A stretch of DNA of 59,578 nucleotides from a virus (IMGVR_UViG_3300006802_000106:1-59578), one strand, 5' to 3'. Shown: positions 17,496 to 25,088, numbered from the stretch's first letter. Made by a program: numbers and translations. Notes: generated by a model not told the origin, from the sequence alone.

Positions 17496-19636
17496 AGACC
17501 TGCTCCCGCCATGCCGCCGACAATGGTCCGAAGCTGCGGCGGCGTCTCCGTCTCCGGCGCCGTACCGCCGCCATCACCCTCTCCGGTGTCACCGTTGAGC
17601 ATGATCTCGAACAGCTTCATCGCCGCCTCGACGGTCGCGTTGTCGGCGCTGGCCGAGTTCTTTTGCGACTGCGTGATGTTCTTGAGCGCCTCGGCCATGG
17701 TCTTGCGCACCTCGGCGGTAGCAGCCTTGACCATCAGGTCCTTCTGCTGCGCCGCCTCCTGCGACCGCGCCTGCTTGCGCATCTCCACGACTTCCGGCGG
17801 CAGCAACATGTCGTCCAGATTGCGCGCGGAGAACTGCGTCCGCAGGAACTTTTCCCGGTTGACCAGCTCCCAGTCTTCCGGCGTCATGCCGGCCTTCAGC
17901 TGGTCCATCTGGATGGCCTGCACTTCCTTGGCGACGAGGCTCGCCGCACCCTTGGCGATGACGTTGTAGTCGCCCGCCTTGATCCGGGGGTTGAACAGCT
18001 TGTTGAACTGGACCATCGACTGGATCACGCTCTCGACGAACACGTCGAAATTCCGGACGATGTCCTTGAACGGGAGACCGGCGTTGCTGTAGAGCATCGA
18101 CGCGCCCGGAACGGTCCGCATCCCCTCGCTCGGCAGCTTCGCCATGTCCCCGCCCGTCGCCGGGTTGACGAAGCTCTCCATGTCGGCGAACCGCATCCCG
18201 AGATCAACCACTTGGGTCAGCTCCGCGATATGGGCGTTGATCTCGACCGACCGGACGGCCGGCGCGGCCGCGTCCTGATCGCGTCCCTTGCGGTAGACCG
18301 TGTCGTACGCCGCGAGCGCGCTCACGTCCTGATCGCCCGCGAGCAGCTCGATGTTGACCTCGGTGATCGGTCCGCACACCACGGACGCGTTGTCGAGCAG
18401 CATGCGCATCGATGACGCTACAGTCATCTGGCTGTCCCGAATGATGTCCGGGAGACCCGTGCCGGCAAGGCTGGTGTCGTCCTCCTCGAACACGAAGGTG
18501 TGAAGCGTCCGGATCGACACACCCATCTGGGTGTAGACGTTCAGATCGGCCTTGATCACCCAGTCGTCGATCATCCAGACCTCGGCGTCCAGATAGTCCG
18601 CCAGCTGGTCGTCGGGGATTTCGACACCCGCCTGCCGCAGCTGATGTCCGTCGACCGGGCCGCACCACACGATGACCTCGAACTTCGACCGGTCACGGCG
18701 CGACACGCTGGTCATGTTGGCGACGCCCATGGAGCGAAGCTGCGTCTCGAAATTCTGCTCGACCCAATTACCGTCCTGATGCGTGCTCAGGTACTCGGTG
18801 ATAACCTCGTTGAAGAAGTCCTTGCGCTTGCGCAGGTCCGACACCTGAGCGCGGGACAGGACCTTGCGGTAGAAGTACCCGTCCTGCTTCTGGAAGCTCT
18901 TGGCCGACATGTCCGGGTAGATATCCCAGACCGACATGCTCTCGATCTGCGGCTTGTACACCGTGATCTTCCTCGGCGCCGGCTGCCCGGTCGTCGGGTC
19001 GATCTGCCACACCGTCCGCTCGACCGGCCGGGCGAACGGTCCGACCGCCGCGCCGTAGCAGTACATGATGCCGCTTAGCAGCACGTCCCGGCTGAGCTTG
19101 ACGTAGCTCTCCGCCTGAGACCCGCCGAGTTCCTGCAGCTGGTCGTCAATCTCGACCATCAGCTCCCAAGCCCGCTCGTCGGCCAGCATCTGCGTCGCAT
19201 GCTGAATGAACTTGTCGTCGATCGTCGGCTGCACACCCTCACGCTTGTACTGTTCCCCGAGACGGCGCATCGCCTCGACGACGTCGTTCGGGTCCATCTC
19301 CGCGTTCGGACTGGCCGACACCCCGTAGTTCCGGTCGGTGCCGTTGAACATCAGGTTCATCACCCGCGACAGGGTCGAGATGTTCTTGATCCGCGTCAGT
19401 CGCGGATAGGCGCGGGACCGGGTCGGTCCCAGCAGCTTCTCAAGCTCGGGGTCGAGGATGCCCAGCGTCTGCCGCAGGTTGCGGAGCAGCTTCAGCTCCA
19501 GCGGCCCGCGATCGGACCGGAACCCGTCGAACTTCTGCTTGAGCTGAGACCCAAGAGCCGAGACCATGGCGCGCGTAATCGCCGGTCCCTGACTGGGCTG
19601 CTGCTCGACCACCGCCAACTCCTGCGCCATCGACAT
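17492..19636 (-). CDS. Portal protein (about 713 aa)
   Basis: A roughly 80-kDa protein with the layout of podovirus portals: N-terminal helical part (ELKLLRNLRQTLGILDPELE), SRAYPRLTRIKNISTLSRVM, NLMFNGTDRNYGVSASPNAE, then VKLSRDVLLSGIMYCYGAAV leading into a core with RKITVYKPQIESMSVWDIYP and FYRKVLSRAQVSDLR. A C-terminal helical/Gln-rich tail follows (EMRKQARSQEAAQQKDLMVK). The start is ambiguous: GTG 19639, ATG 19636 and ATG 19630 are in frame; the last has AGGTGA at ideal spacing. The start overlaps the large terminase stop. It forms the dodecameric DNA entry ring and motor docking site. Confidence 0.85.
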   Translation of the reverse strand: MSMAQELAVVEQQPSQGPAITRAMVSALGSQLKQKFDGFRSDRGPLELKLLRNLRQTLGILDPELEKLLGPTRSRAYPRLTRIKNISTLSRVMNLMFNGTDRNYGVSASPNAEMDPNDVVEAMRRLGEQYKREGVQPTIDDKFIQHATQMLADERAWELMVEIDDQLQELGGSQAESYVKLSRDVLLSGIMYCYGAAVGPFARPVERTVWQIDPTTGQPAPRKITVYKPQIESMSVWDIYPDMSAKSFQKQDGYFYRKVLSRAQVSDLRKRKDFFNEVITEYLSTHQDGNWVEQNFETQLRSMGVANMTSVSRRDRSKFEVIVWCGPVDGHQLRQAGVEIPDDQLADYLDAEVWMIDDWVIKADLNVYTQMGVSIRTLHTFVFEEDDTSLAGTGLPDIIRDSQMTVASSMRMLLDNASVVCGPITEVNIELLAGDQDVSALAAYDTVYRKGRDQDAAAPAVRSVEINAHIAELTQVVDLGMRFADMESFVNPATGGDMAKLPSEGMRTVPGASMLYSNAGLPFKDIVRNFDVFVESVIQSMVQFNKLFNPRIKAGDYNVIAKGAASLVAKEVQAIQMDQLKAGMTPEDWELVNREKFLRTQFSARNLDDMLLPPEVVEMRKQARSQEAAQQKDLMVKAATAEVRKTMAEALKNITQSQKNSASADNATVEAAMKLFEIMLNGDTGEGDGGGTAPETETPPQLRTIVGGMAGAGL

Positions 19637-21129
19637 CACCTATAGTGGTAAGCACTGCCCCGGTTCACCGGCCGGGTCCGACGGGACTGCTTGATCCGTT
19701 CCATCTTCGCCAGAACATCACCTTCCCGTACGAAGAACCTTGCGCCGTACCCGAAGCCGTCTCCGGGATGCGAATACTGGTTTTTCTCCGGCTCCGACCC
19801 CTTCATTTCCTCGTTCTTGGGGTTCAGCGCGTACCGCCAGCCCCCCTTGAGCGCGCGAACGAGTATGGGGCATTCCGCCCCGTCGATCAACAGCGCCGGC
19901 TTGCCCTCGACCAGCCGTGTCGTGTAGTGGTCTATCGCGTCAAGCCTGAGAGGAAGACGATTGTTGCTCTCGATGGAGACGTCGTACTCCTCGCGGAACG
20001 TGTCCACGATAGTCTTCTCATCGTTGGCCGACCGGTTGGCCGCCGCCGGGTCGGGCGCGATGGTGATCCGCTCGCAGCCGGGAAACCGCCTCCGGATGTA
20101 GGGCTTGAGCTTCTCGCTGATGAACCGCTTGGCGCCGTAGCCCTTGGCGATCACCTCGCCGTAGACCAGCAGCCGCCCGATCAGGTCCTCCTGCATGAAG
20201 ATCGCCGCCAGACCTCCGATCCCGGGATCGAGCCCGACCACCATCATGAGGCCCGGGTTCCACACCAGCGGAACTTTCGACACGTGCAGCTCGGCCCGGA
20301 ACGTGGGGACCACCGGCGTGCCGGCGATGGAGAAGCCCCACTCGACCTCGATGAACTGCTTGATCCACGCGACCGACTTGCCGACCGCGAGGTTGGTGTA
20401 GTACGCGGCGCCGCCCGGCAGGTTCTCCAAGTTCTCCGCGTCCGGGCTGAAGCCCGACGGCTGGACGAACAGCTTGGTGTTGGCGTTGACCTGCCAGACC
20501 TGACCCTTCGTCCACTGGTCGTACTCGTGCAGCCGGACGCGGTCCTCGGCGTGGAGGTGGTCGAACCACCAGTTGTCTTCGGTGTCCGTGTTGGACGCAC
20601 CCCACATCCCCCAGTTCGTCGCCCCGCCGTCCTTGGCCGACGGGTAGCGCCCGCAGCGGCCGGACAGGCTCTCGATGATCGCCTTGGGGATGTTGACGAA
20701 CTCGTCGATGATGGCGAACGTCACCTCCAGCGACAGCACCCGGTTGACGTCGTCCGGCGTGTCGAGCGGCCGGAACAGCACCTCGCACTCGACGTCGTCG
20801 AAGCGGAGGATGAACGTGTTCTGCGTCGCCAACCACTCCCCGGCCTCGTCGTCCTTGAACCACTGCTGCCACGACTTCAGCGTCGTGTCCCGCAGCATCG
20901 GGTAGGTGTTACGGACGATCACGCACCGCGTCCTCCGGATACCGTCCGCCTGCGGCTCCTGCAGCGCGGCCAGCCGGCACAGCTTGAAGAAGTTCCCGGT
21001 GGTCTTCGCCGAACCGACCGGACCCTCGATCCAATCGAAGAACAGCTCTCCCGGCTTGTAGTGGGAGATGAACTCCCGGACCGTCGGCGGCGGCTTGTAG
21101 ACGAACACGTCGGCCTTGGGCTGGATCAC
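19636..21129 (-). CDS. terL: Terminase large subunit (497 aa)
   Basis: The packaging ATPase-nuclease. Walker A GPVGSAKTT lies at residues 36-44 and Walker B VTFAIIDEF has D142/E143. The nuclease part starts at MMVVGLDPGIGG with catalytic Asp near 301; a second acidic motif ITIAPDPAAANRS lies near 354. The chosen GTG at 21129 overlaps the small-subunit stop (GTGA). The reading frame stays open further upstream, but that part is only the shadow of the small-subunit gene. The glycine-rich deviant Walker A (GPVGSAKTT) is typical of terminases in N4-gp56-type capsid clusters. Confidence 0.92.
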   Translation of the reverse strand: MIQPKADVFVYKPPPTVREFISHYKPGELFFDWIEGPVGSAKTTGNFFKLCRLAALQEPQADGIRRTRCVIVRNTYPMLRDTTLKSWQQWFKDDEAGEWLATQNTFILRFDDVECEVLFRPLDTPDDVNRVLSLEVTFAIIDEFVNIPKAIIESLSGRCGRYPSAKDGGATNWGMWGASNTDTEDNWWFDHLHAEDRVRLHEYDQWTKGQVWQVNANTKLFVQPSGFSPDAENLENLPGGAAYYTNLAVGKSVAWIKQFIEVEWGFSIAGTPVVPTFRAELHVSKVPLVWNPGLMMVVGLDPGIGGLAAIFMQEDLIGRLLVYGEVIAKGYGAKRFISEKLKPYIRRRFPGCERITIAPDPAAANRSANDEKTIVDTFREEYDVSIESNNRLPLRLDAIDHYTTRLVEGKPALLIDGAECPILVRALKGGWRYALNPKNEEMKGSEPEKNQYSHPGDGFGYGARFFVREGDVLAKMERIKQSRRTRPVNRGSAYHYR

Positions 21130-21578
21130 CGCGACAGGTCCATCTTGATGCTGAAACCCACGCCGACGTTGATGTTGGTCTTGCCCTGATCCTTGCCGGC
21201 GTTGAGACCGGCGGCGTTGATCGTGAACTTCATCAGGTCGGCCCGCACCACCGGGGAAACCGTCGGGTCGGTCGCCAGCGTGTACATGGTCTCCAGATAC
21301 GCGTCGGCCTGCATCGCGGCCTTCATCTTGAACGACATGCCCTCGCGCTTGAGCATCTCGTTCGCGGCCTCGACCTCGGCGACGAACACCGGGTGCGCGA
21401 TCAGCTGCAGCCACTCCTCGCGGGAAACCCCGTACTGCTCGCAGATCACCTTCGGTGTCGCGATCCGCAGCGCGATCTCAAGGGGGAGCGTCGCCGGCCA
21501 CGACAACTTGGCAGGGTTCCTCGGAGGTGGAAACGCCTCGTCCAGCTTGTCCATGTCGATCGTGGCCAGCGCGTTCAT
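21126..21578 (-). CDS. terS: Probable terminase small subunit (150 aa)
   Basis: The product has an N-terminal helix-turn-helix-like region (PLEIALRIATPKVICEQYGV followed by SREEWLQLIAHPVFV), a central long helix (EMLKREGMSFKMKAAMQADA) and a C-terminal region with VGVGFSIKMDLSR. The size, the putative HTH and the four-base overlap with the large terminase gene make it the likely DNA-recognition subunit. Family assignment is by synteny plus fold pattern, since small subunits diverge quickly. Confidence 0.75.
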   Translation of the reverse strand: MNALATIDMDKLDEAFPPPRNPAKLSWPATLPLEIALRIATPKVICEQYGVSREEWLQLIAHPVFVAEVEAANEMLKREGMSFKMKAAMQADAYLETMYTLATDPTVSPVVRADLMKFTINAAGLNAGKDQGKTNINVGVGFSIKMDLSR

Positions 21579-21588
21579 GGTTCAGGTC

Positions 21589-21861
21589 TCAGGGGATCGG
21601 CTCAGCGTAATCCCAGTCGTCGGCCAGCAGGTCAGTCTGGCTCGCCAGCCAAGGGACGATCTGACCATCCGCCGTCCGCATGTCGACGTGAGAGTGATAG
21701 CTGATCTCGGTTCCTTCCGGGTAGATGCCCAGAAGCGGCTGACGGTTCACCCTGAAGGTCGATCCGGGCACGAGGAAGACGAACATCCCCTTCCCGTTCC
21801 AACCCCTGCGCGCTATCCGATGGCCCGCCTTGATTTCCAGTAGCGCCTTGCTGAAGTCCAT
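21589..21861 (-). CDS. tad2: Tad2-like anti-Thoeris protein (DUF2829 family, 90 aa)
   Basis: The sequence matches the DUF2829 signature: MDFSKALLEIKAGHRIARRG, then WNGKGMFVFLVPGSTF, and at the C-terminus MRTADGQIVPWLASQTDLLA followed by DDWD. The length, 90 residues, is right for the family. Established knowledge: Tad2 proteins bind and sequester the cyclic ADP-ribose isomer signals made by Thoeris TIR proteins and so block that abortive defence. Not every DUF2829 protein has been tested. Here it lies in the late operon immediately upstream of the terminase genes, with a candidate promoter at 21926-21954. GGAAAG precedes the ATG. Confidence 0.85.
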   Translation of the reverse strand: MDFSKALLEIKAGHRIARRGWNGKGMFVFLVPGSTFRVNRQPLLGIYPEGTEISYHSHVDMRTADGQIVPWLASQTDLLADDWDYAEPIP

Positions 21862-21925
21862 TGTCTTTCCGGTCCTTGTGTTCTCGGTCGCGCGCTCGCC
21901 TGAAGATCACGGCGATACGCCCCGA

Positions 21926-21954
21926 AGCGTAACCTTCGGACCTGCATGTGTCAA
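21926..21954 (-). promoter_or_regulatory. Candidate promoter for tad2-terminase operon
   Basis: On the minus strand TTGACA (21954-21949), a 17-bp spacer and TACGCT (21931-21926). The inverted repeat CCGAAG/CTTCGG (21922-21939) overlaps the -10 region and could be an operator or a leader hairpin. It lies about 65 bp upstream of the tad2 start. Confidence 0.5.
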
Positions 21955-21977
21955 TCGGGGAGGGAGGTCTGGAAAAT

Positions 21978-22019
21978 CCCCGGCGCCTGTGATTTTGGGG
22001 AGACGCCGCGACGCCGGGG
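21978..22019 (-). terminator. Inverted repeat, possible terminator of the 39-residue gene
   Basis: CCCCGGCG (21978-21985) and CGCCGGGG (22012-22019) form an 8-bp stem with a 26-nt loop. In the minus direction it is followed by ATTTTCC. It lies between the 39-residue gene and tad2, so it may separate two transcripts. A packaging-site role is an alternative because terminase genes are adjacent. Confidence 0.4.
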
Positions 22020-22072
22020 AAGTCTGACTGAACCGGGACGGAGTGTAGCGTGCTTCGCGCATGGCGCGCAAG

Positions 22073-22192
22073 TCAGAAAATCCACGCTCCGAGCGTGAAG
22101 GAGAAGGCGACCCAGAGGATGGTCCGCCCGTCGAGACCCACCTTGAGCGCGTACTCCGCGATCGTGGAAAGGACGTTGCGCAGCTTTTCCAT
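22073..22192 (-). CDS. Small membrane protein (39 aa), first gene of the late block
   Basis: A short gene found by direct reading: ATG at 22192 with AGGGAG seven bases upstream, 39 codons, TGA. The product starts MEKLRNVLSTIAEYALKVGL and ends with the hydrophobic run TILWVAFSFTLGAWIF, so it would be a single-pass membrane protein with its C-terminus in the membrane. It lies between the promoter at 22303-22331 and tad2. A holin-like or membrane-remodelling role is possible, but nothing beyond the membrane segment supports it. Confidence 0.6.
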   Translation of the reverse strand: MEKLRNVLSTIAEYALKVGLDGRTILWVAFSFTLGAWIF

Positions 22193-22211
22193 GTGTTACT
22201 CCCTGAACGAG

Positions 22212-22254
22212 ACGGACCGTCGCTGATGCCCGGAAGCTGCACGCGACGGTCCGT
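22212..22254 (-). other. Perfect 12-bp inverted repeat in the late leader
   Basis: ACGGACCGTCGC (22212-22223) pairs exactly with GCGACGGTCCGT (22243-22254) around a 19-nt loop. It lies between the promoter at 22303-22331 and the 39-residue gene, with no T-run after it. It could be a 5' leader hairpin, an attenuator or a terminase recognition site. Confidence 0.55.
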
Positions 22255-22302
22255 GAAGGTCCCTCTACCTGATCCTTGGCGATCTGGTGGTCGAACACAG
22301 GA

Positions 22303-22331
22303 ATTGTGTGGCGGCGGTTGGGGGTTGTCAA
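22303..22331 (-). promoter_or_regulatory. Candidate late promoter facing the structural genes
   Basis: On the minus strand a consensus -35 TTGACA (22331-22326), a 17-bp spacer and a weaker -10 CACAAT (22308-22303). The upstream side is AT-rich (22343-22375), including an A/T inverted repeat CTAAAA..TTTTAG that could act as an UP element. It faces the opposite way to the early promoter at 22542. Confidence 0.5.
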
Positions 22332-22494
22332 CGTCTAATGAGGTCAAATTTTAATCTAAAAAATTTTAGAAAAAATGTGTGGGCGACGGTGTAGCGCATG
22401 AGCGGTTCTAGTAATTCCCCCCAAGGGGTGCAGTCGAGGGAAAGAATTCTTTCTAGGGCGGCGGCACCTAGTCTCTCGCGAGCGGCGTCTCAAC

Positions 22495-22513
22495 TTTGTT
22501 ACGACGTAACAAA
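22495..22513. promoter_or_regulatory. Early-region palindrome, copy 1
   Basis: TTTGTTACGACGTAACAAA: 8-bp arms TTTGTTAC/GTAACAAA around GAC (the pairing extends to 9 bp). It sits about 30 bp upstream of the -35 of the early promoter at 22542, unlike most later copies, which lie between genes. Confidence 0.7.
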
Positions 22514-22541
22514 ATCCGCACGAATTAAGCGTTATCCATGC

Positions 22542-22570
22542 TTGCATCATGCTCTTATGTGTGAGATTAT
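22542..22570 (+). promoter_or_regulatory. Candidate first early promoter
   Basis: TTGCAT (22542-22547), 17-bp spacer, GATTAT (22565-22570), followed by a short leader and the start at 22631. It would drive the first plus-strand gene, which ends in a clear terminator, so this may be a single-gene early unit. Confidence 0.5.
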
Positions 22571-22630
22571 GTGTGTGGGCGCTTTTGCCCGGGCGGGACC
22601 TATGGGGTCCCATATGAAAGGAACTAGACC

Positions 22631-23347
22631 ATGAACGCGCACACAAGGATCACTGTTGACGCCGCCGCCAAGATTCTGGATACCGTCGTGAACGGTGCGA
22701 AGGCTGACAAGACGGCGGAGCTGCTCGACAATATTCGCAGCATGGCTGGCACGCTGGCTAAAGCGGACCGCACCAATGGCAGGGCCGCTGTCGACGCTGG
22801 CAACGCCATCAAAGCGGCGGGCGGAGACACGGCGGAGAACAAGCGCGCTTTCCAGCTCGCCTACATCTCCTCCTATCTGAGCATCCGCGACAACGCCAAG
22901 GTGACGGCCGCCGACATTCTGGCCAGCGCTGGTCACGGCCGCAAACTCTCGAAAAAGCAGACGCGGGCTCGGACCGAGACGGAAGAACTCGCGTACGGCG
23001 CGTGCCGAACCGCCTACCATCGCGCGCTCAAGGCGGCGGGACTGATCGAACCGAAGGAACGCGGCGCACGCGCCGAAGGCAACGCCAAGGGCGAAGGCGA
23101 AGGCGAAGGCGAAGGCGAAGGCGACAAGGTGACTGTCACCAATCCCGGCGACGCTGGCCACGATGAACCATGGACGCGGGAACGGCTGGAAAGCTACATT
23201 CGCGGGCAGGCTGTCGCGCTCCGCCAGACACTCAACAAGCGTATGGCGGAAACAGGTGGTTGCCACGCGGAACTGGCGGCGGCGGTCATGGCGTTTGCGG
23301 ATCGCGTCGACCATGCCGACGAAGCGCTTGAGGCGCAGTACAAGTAA
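22631..23347 (+). CDS. First early protein, unknown (238 aa)
   Basis: Preceded by AAAGGAACTAG, the leader type used by many plus-strand genes here. Residues 1-145 are helical and alanine-rich (AKILDTVVNGAKADKTAELL; NKRAFQLAYISSYLSIRDNA; KLSKKQTRARTETEELAYGA). Residues 146-165 are a Gly/Glu repeat (AEGNAKGEGEGEGEGEGD) encoded by GCGAAG hexamers. The end is helical with GGCHAELAAAVMAFADRVDH. Its solo position behind its own promoter and before a strong terminator suggests an early, highly expressed host-takeover or DNA-binding protein. I do not recognise the family. Confidence 0.65.
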   Translation: MNAHTRITVDAAAKILDTVVNGAKADKTAELLDNIRSMAGTLAKADRTNGRAAVDAGNAIKAAGGDTAENKRAFQLAYISSYLSIRDNAKVTAADILASAGHGRKLSKKQTRARTETEELAYGACRTAYHRALKAAGLIEPKERGARAEGNAKGEGEGEGEGEGDKVTVTNPGDAGHDEPWTRERLESYIRGQAVALRQTLNKRMAETGGCHAELAAAVMAFADRVDHADEALEAQYK

Positions 23348-23378
23348 TCCGCGCCAACATTCCGACCTAAGCCTACGA

Positions 23379-23410
23379 CGCCCGCCCTAACCCGGCGGGC
23401 GTTTTCTTTT
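23379..23410 (+). terminator. Rho-independent terminator after the first early gene
   Basis: CGCCCGCC (23379-23386) pairs with GGCGGGCG (23394-23401) around a 7-nt loop, followed directly by TTTTCTTTT. It is the clearest plus-strand terminator in the window. Confidence 0.85.
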
Positions 23411-23424
23411 GCCCGCCGCACAGC

Positions 23425-23443
23425 TTTGTTACCCGGTAACAAA
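23425..23443. promoter_or_regulatory. Early-region palindrome, copy 2
   Basis: TTTGTTACCCGGTAACAAA. It is followed directly by GCGTGGTAGTAG, the start of the direct repeats at 23444. The same combination occurs inverted at 28188-28218. Confidence 0.8.
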
Positions 23444-23587
23444 GCGTGGTAGTAGTTCGGTCAGTCAGTCGGCTCGCTCAGGTGTGAGGCGTGGTAGTAG
23501 TTCGGTCGGTCAGTCAGGGCGCGTCAGGCAGTCTGGCATGGTTCGTGCATATGCGCCGCGTGACAGTAGTCGGGTCGGTCAGTCGGG
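23444..23587 (+). repeat. Three direct repeats (iteron-like)
   Basis: Copies start at 23444, 23489 and 23558. Each follows the pattern GCGTG(GT/AC)AGTAGT followed by TCGGTC and (G/A)GTCAGTC steps. Spacing is 45 and 69 bp. The unit is about 27-30 bp and the third copy is more diverged. Repeats of this kind, next to a palindrome and upstream of an AT-rich tract, are typical of replication origins or partition/control loci. No protein-coding signal is seen. Confidence 0.7.
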
Positions 23588-24149
23588 TAGCACGCGTCAA
23601 TCATCGTCTAACATGGGCGGAAATTTGAATGTGGTAATACGGTGCCACATCCTACCACTAGGCAGGCTAAGTCATTGATTTCTTAGGGCACTATCCAAAT
23701 CATTTCTGACGGTTTTCGGCGTTTGGCCTACCAAGTGGTGTGTAAGTCATTGAAACTAAAGGCACTAGTCCATTTAGTCCATTTAGTCCATTCCAAAATA
23801 TATATATATAAGGGCGATTTTTTCGGATTAACCTCTAATGTTCGCGAGATTTGATTGCCTTCCGACCGCCGCGCCCGCCATATGGGAGTGTATGTTGTTT
23901 TTTCGAGTGGCCTTTTTGGACTAGTGGCAATGATTTCAAGCACTTAGCGCCCGAAAAGTGGCCTATTCGAGTGGCCTTTTTGGCCTACTCACGACGCAAA
24001 AGTGGCCTATTCCACCCATCAAATTCTCGACCGCATTAGACGTTAACACCAAAACACCCGCATCAGCTGGTCAATCGCGCCCGAGCGCCGCGCCACCCGC
24101 GCCTGCAAAGTGGCCTTCCCGGCACAATCAACCTCTAACGTCGTGGAAG
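23588..24149. other. Gene-poor, repeat-rich, AT-richer control region (origin candidate)
   Basis: No convincing gene in about 560 bp. It contains an imperfect repeat pair AAGTCATTGA..(T)TAGGGCACTA near 23668 and 23743, the tandem TCCATTTAG (23769-23790), a TATATATATATA tract near 23801, two copies of GAGTGGCCTTTTTGG (near 23905 and 23969) and two of AAAAGTGGCCTATTC (near 23954 and 23999). The motif ACCTCTAA(T/C)GT occurs near 23831 and 24131, with a third relative near 24182. The density of repeats and the AT tract in an otherwise high-GC genome make it the best origin candidate. Confidence 0.6.
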
Positions 24150-24168
24150 TTTGTTACCGGGTAACAAA
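24150..24168. promoter_or_regulatory. Early-region palindrome, copy 3
   Basis: TTTGTTACCGGGTAACAAA, between two copies of the ACCTCTAACG..GTGGAAGTTT motif, about 85 bp upstream of the promoter-like block at 24253. Confidence 0.8.
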
Positions 24169-24252
24169 GTCAGCTGGAATGACCTCTAACGACGTGGAAG
24201 TTTAGCCCGCTATCTGACAGGTGTGCGTGGCAGTAGTGCCGGCTGGGTCGCC

Positions 24253-24284
24253 TTGACTTAGTGACCTGTATATGCGACCATAAT
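24253..24284 (+). promoter_or_regulatory. Conserved promoter block, copy 1
   Basis: CTTGACTTAGTGACCTGTAT lies at 24252-24271. It is nearly identical to blocks at 28269 and 31888. TTGACT is the -35. At 17 bp the -10 would be GACCAT (24276-24281); CATAAT at 24279-24284 is a better hexamer but at 20 bp. It precedes the palindrome at 24321 and the gene at 24372. Confidence 0.6.
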
Positions 24285-24320
24285 AATTGGGGCCAGAGGA
24301 CCGTCTCCGGCCTCCCGGAC

Positions 24321-24339
24321 TTTGTTACCGGGTAACAAA
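24321..24339. promoter_or_regulatory. Early-region palindrome, copy 4
   Basis: TTTGTTACCGGGTAACAAA, in the 5' leader between the promoter block at 24253 and the ribosome-binding site of the gene at 24372. Confidence 0.85.
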
Positions 24340-24371
24340 ATCGGGCAACAAAAACTGAAAGGATCGGTACC

Positions 24372-24668
24372 ATGGAAAGGATCACGGGAACTCTCGATCG
24401 CAGGCAGCTAAACGTGGCCGTCCTGACGATCGCCAACCGTCTCATGCCTTGCGGCTGGGACGTGGGTGTGGACGCGCCGTCCACCTACGAGGAACTGGTC
24501 GAGCACTACGAGACCACCGGGCGCATCAAGGTGTGGGACGGTGCGAGCGATCGGACCATCTACGACGACGACGGCGATCACGAGTGGGGCGACGACAGCC
24601 CGTGCCGGTGCCACAACTGTGGCTGGCAGGGCAAGGTCGCCCAGACCAAACTGAAGGGAGCTATGTGA
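24372..24668 (+). CDS. Early protein with a cysteine cluster, unknown (98 aa)
   Basis: The start is preceded by GAAAGGATCGG. The product is acidic and ends with a short cysteine cluster SPCRCHNCGWQGKVAQTK (C-x-C-x2-C), half of a possible zinc ribbon. The N-terminal part (LNVAVLTIANRLMPCGWDVG; TYEELVEHYETTGRIKVWDG) looks like a small alpha/beta domain. It is the first gene of the promoter-24253 operon. No family is recognised; metal binding is inferred from the cysteines. Confidence 0.65.
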   Translation: MERITGTLDRRQLNVAVLTIANRLMPCGWDVGVDAPSTYEELVEHYETTGRIKVWDGASDRTIYDDDGDHEWGDDSPCRCHNCGWQGKVAQTKLKGAM

Positions 24669-24703
24669 TGCCCCTCAGCACAAAACACGAAAGGAACAGG
24701 GTC

Positions 24704-25087
24704 ATGACCACGGTAATCAACAGGATCGCGACGCTGGTCGTCGCACGACAGAACTGCCTCGCTTCCGGCAACGACGAGTGGCTGGAGCGGCACACCGTCG
24801 GGCTGGAGCGGATCGTGCGCGAGCATCTCCCGAGCGGCTCCGGGTTCGACGCGGGCACGAGCATCGACAAGGTTCGGTCGCGCCGGGACCGGATCGTGTT
24901 CCGCACGTCCTTTCACCACATGGACGAGAACGGCCACTATGATGGCTGGACCGAGCACGACGTGGTCGTGACGCCGGCGTTCGACGGGTTCGACCTGCGC
25001 GTCACCGGCCGCGATCGGAACGGGATCAAGGACTACATCGGCGACGTGTTCCACGAGGCGCTGAGCGCCGACATCCGGGAGAGCTGA
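24704..25087 (+). CDS. Early protein, unknown (127 aa)
   Basis: An in-frame ATG at 24668 exists, but the ATG at 24704 is preceded by AACACGAAAGGAACAGGG, the leader consensus of this region, and is preferred. The product has a helical N-terminus (INRIATLVVARQNCLASGND) and a beta-rich half (DRIVFRTSFHHMDENGHYDG; HDVVVTPAFDGFDLRVTGRD). It ends one base before the next start, so it is co-translated with the following gene. No known motif. Confidence 0.6.
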   Translation: MTTVINRIATLVVARQNCLASGNDEWLERHTVGLERIVREHLPSGSGFDAGTSIDKVRSRRDRIVFRTSFHHMDENGHYDGWTEHDVVVTPAFDGFDLRVTGRDRNGIKDYIGDVFHEALSADIRES

Positions 25088-25088
25088 C

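Noticed and set aside
19645-21189. Plus-strand ORF of 514 codons opposite the terminase gene
   Set aside because: Shadow of the large terminase; composition is Val/Arg/Asp-biased with no domain.
22061-22354. 97-codon plus-strand ORF in the divergent control region
   Set aside because: It runs over the promoter and hairpins and is opposite the better-supported 39-residue gene.
23728-24164. Short ORFs on both strands of the repeat-rich region
   Set aside because: They follow the repeats, lack ribosome-binding sites, and have unusual Trp/Lys-rich composition.
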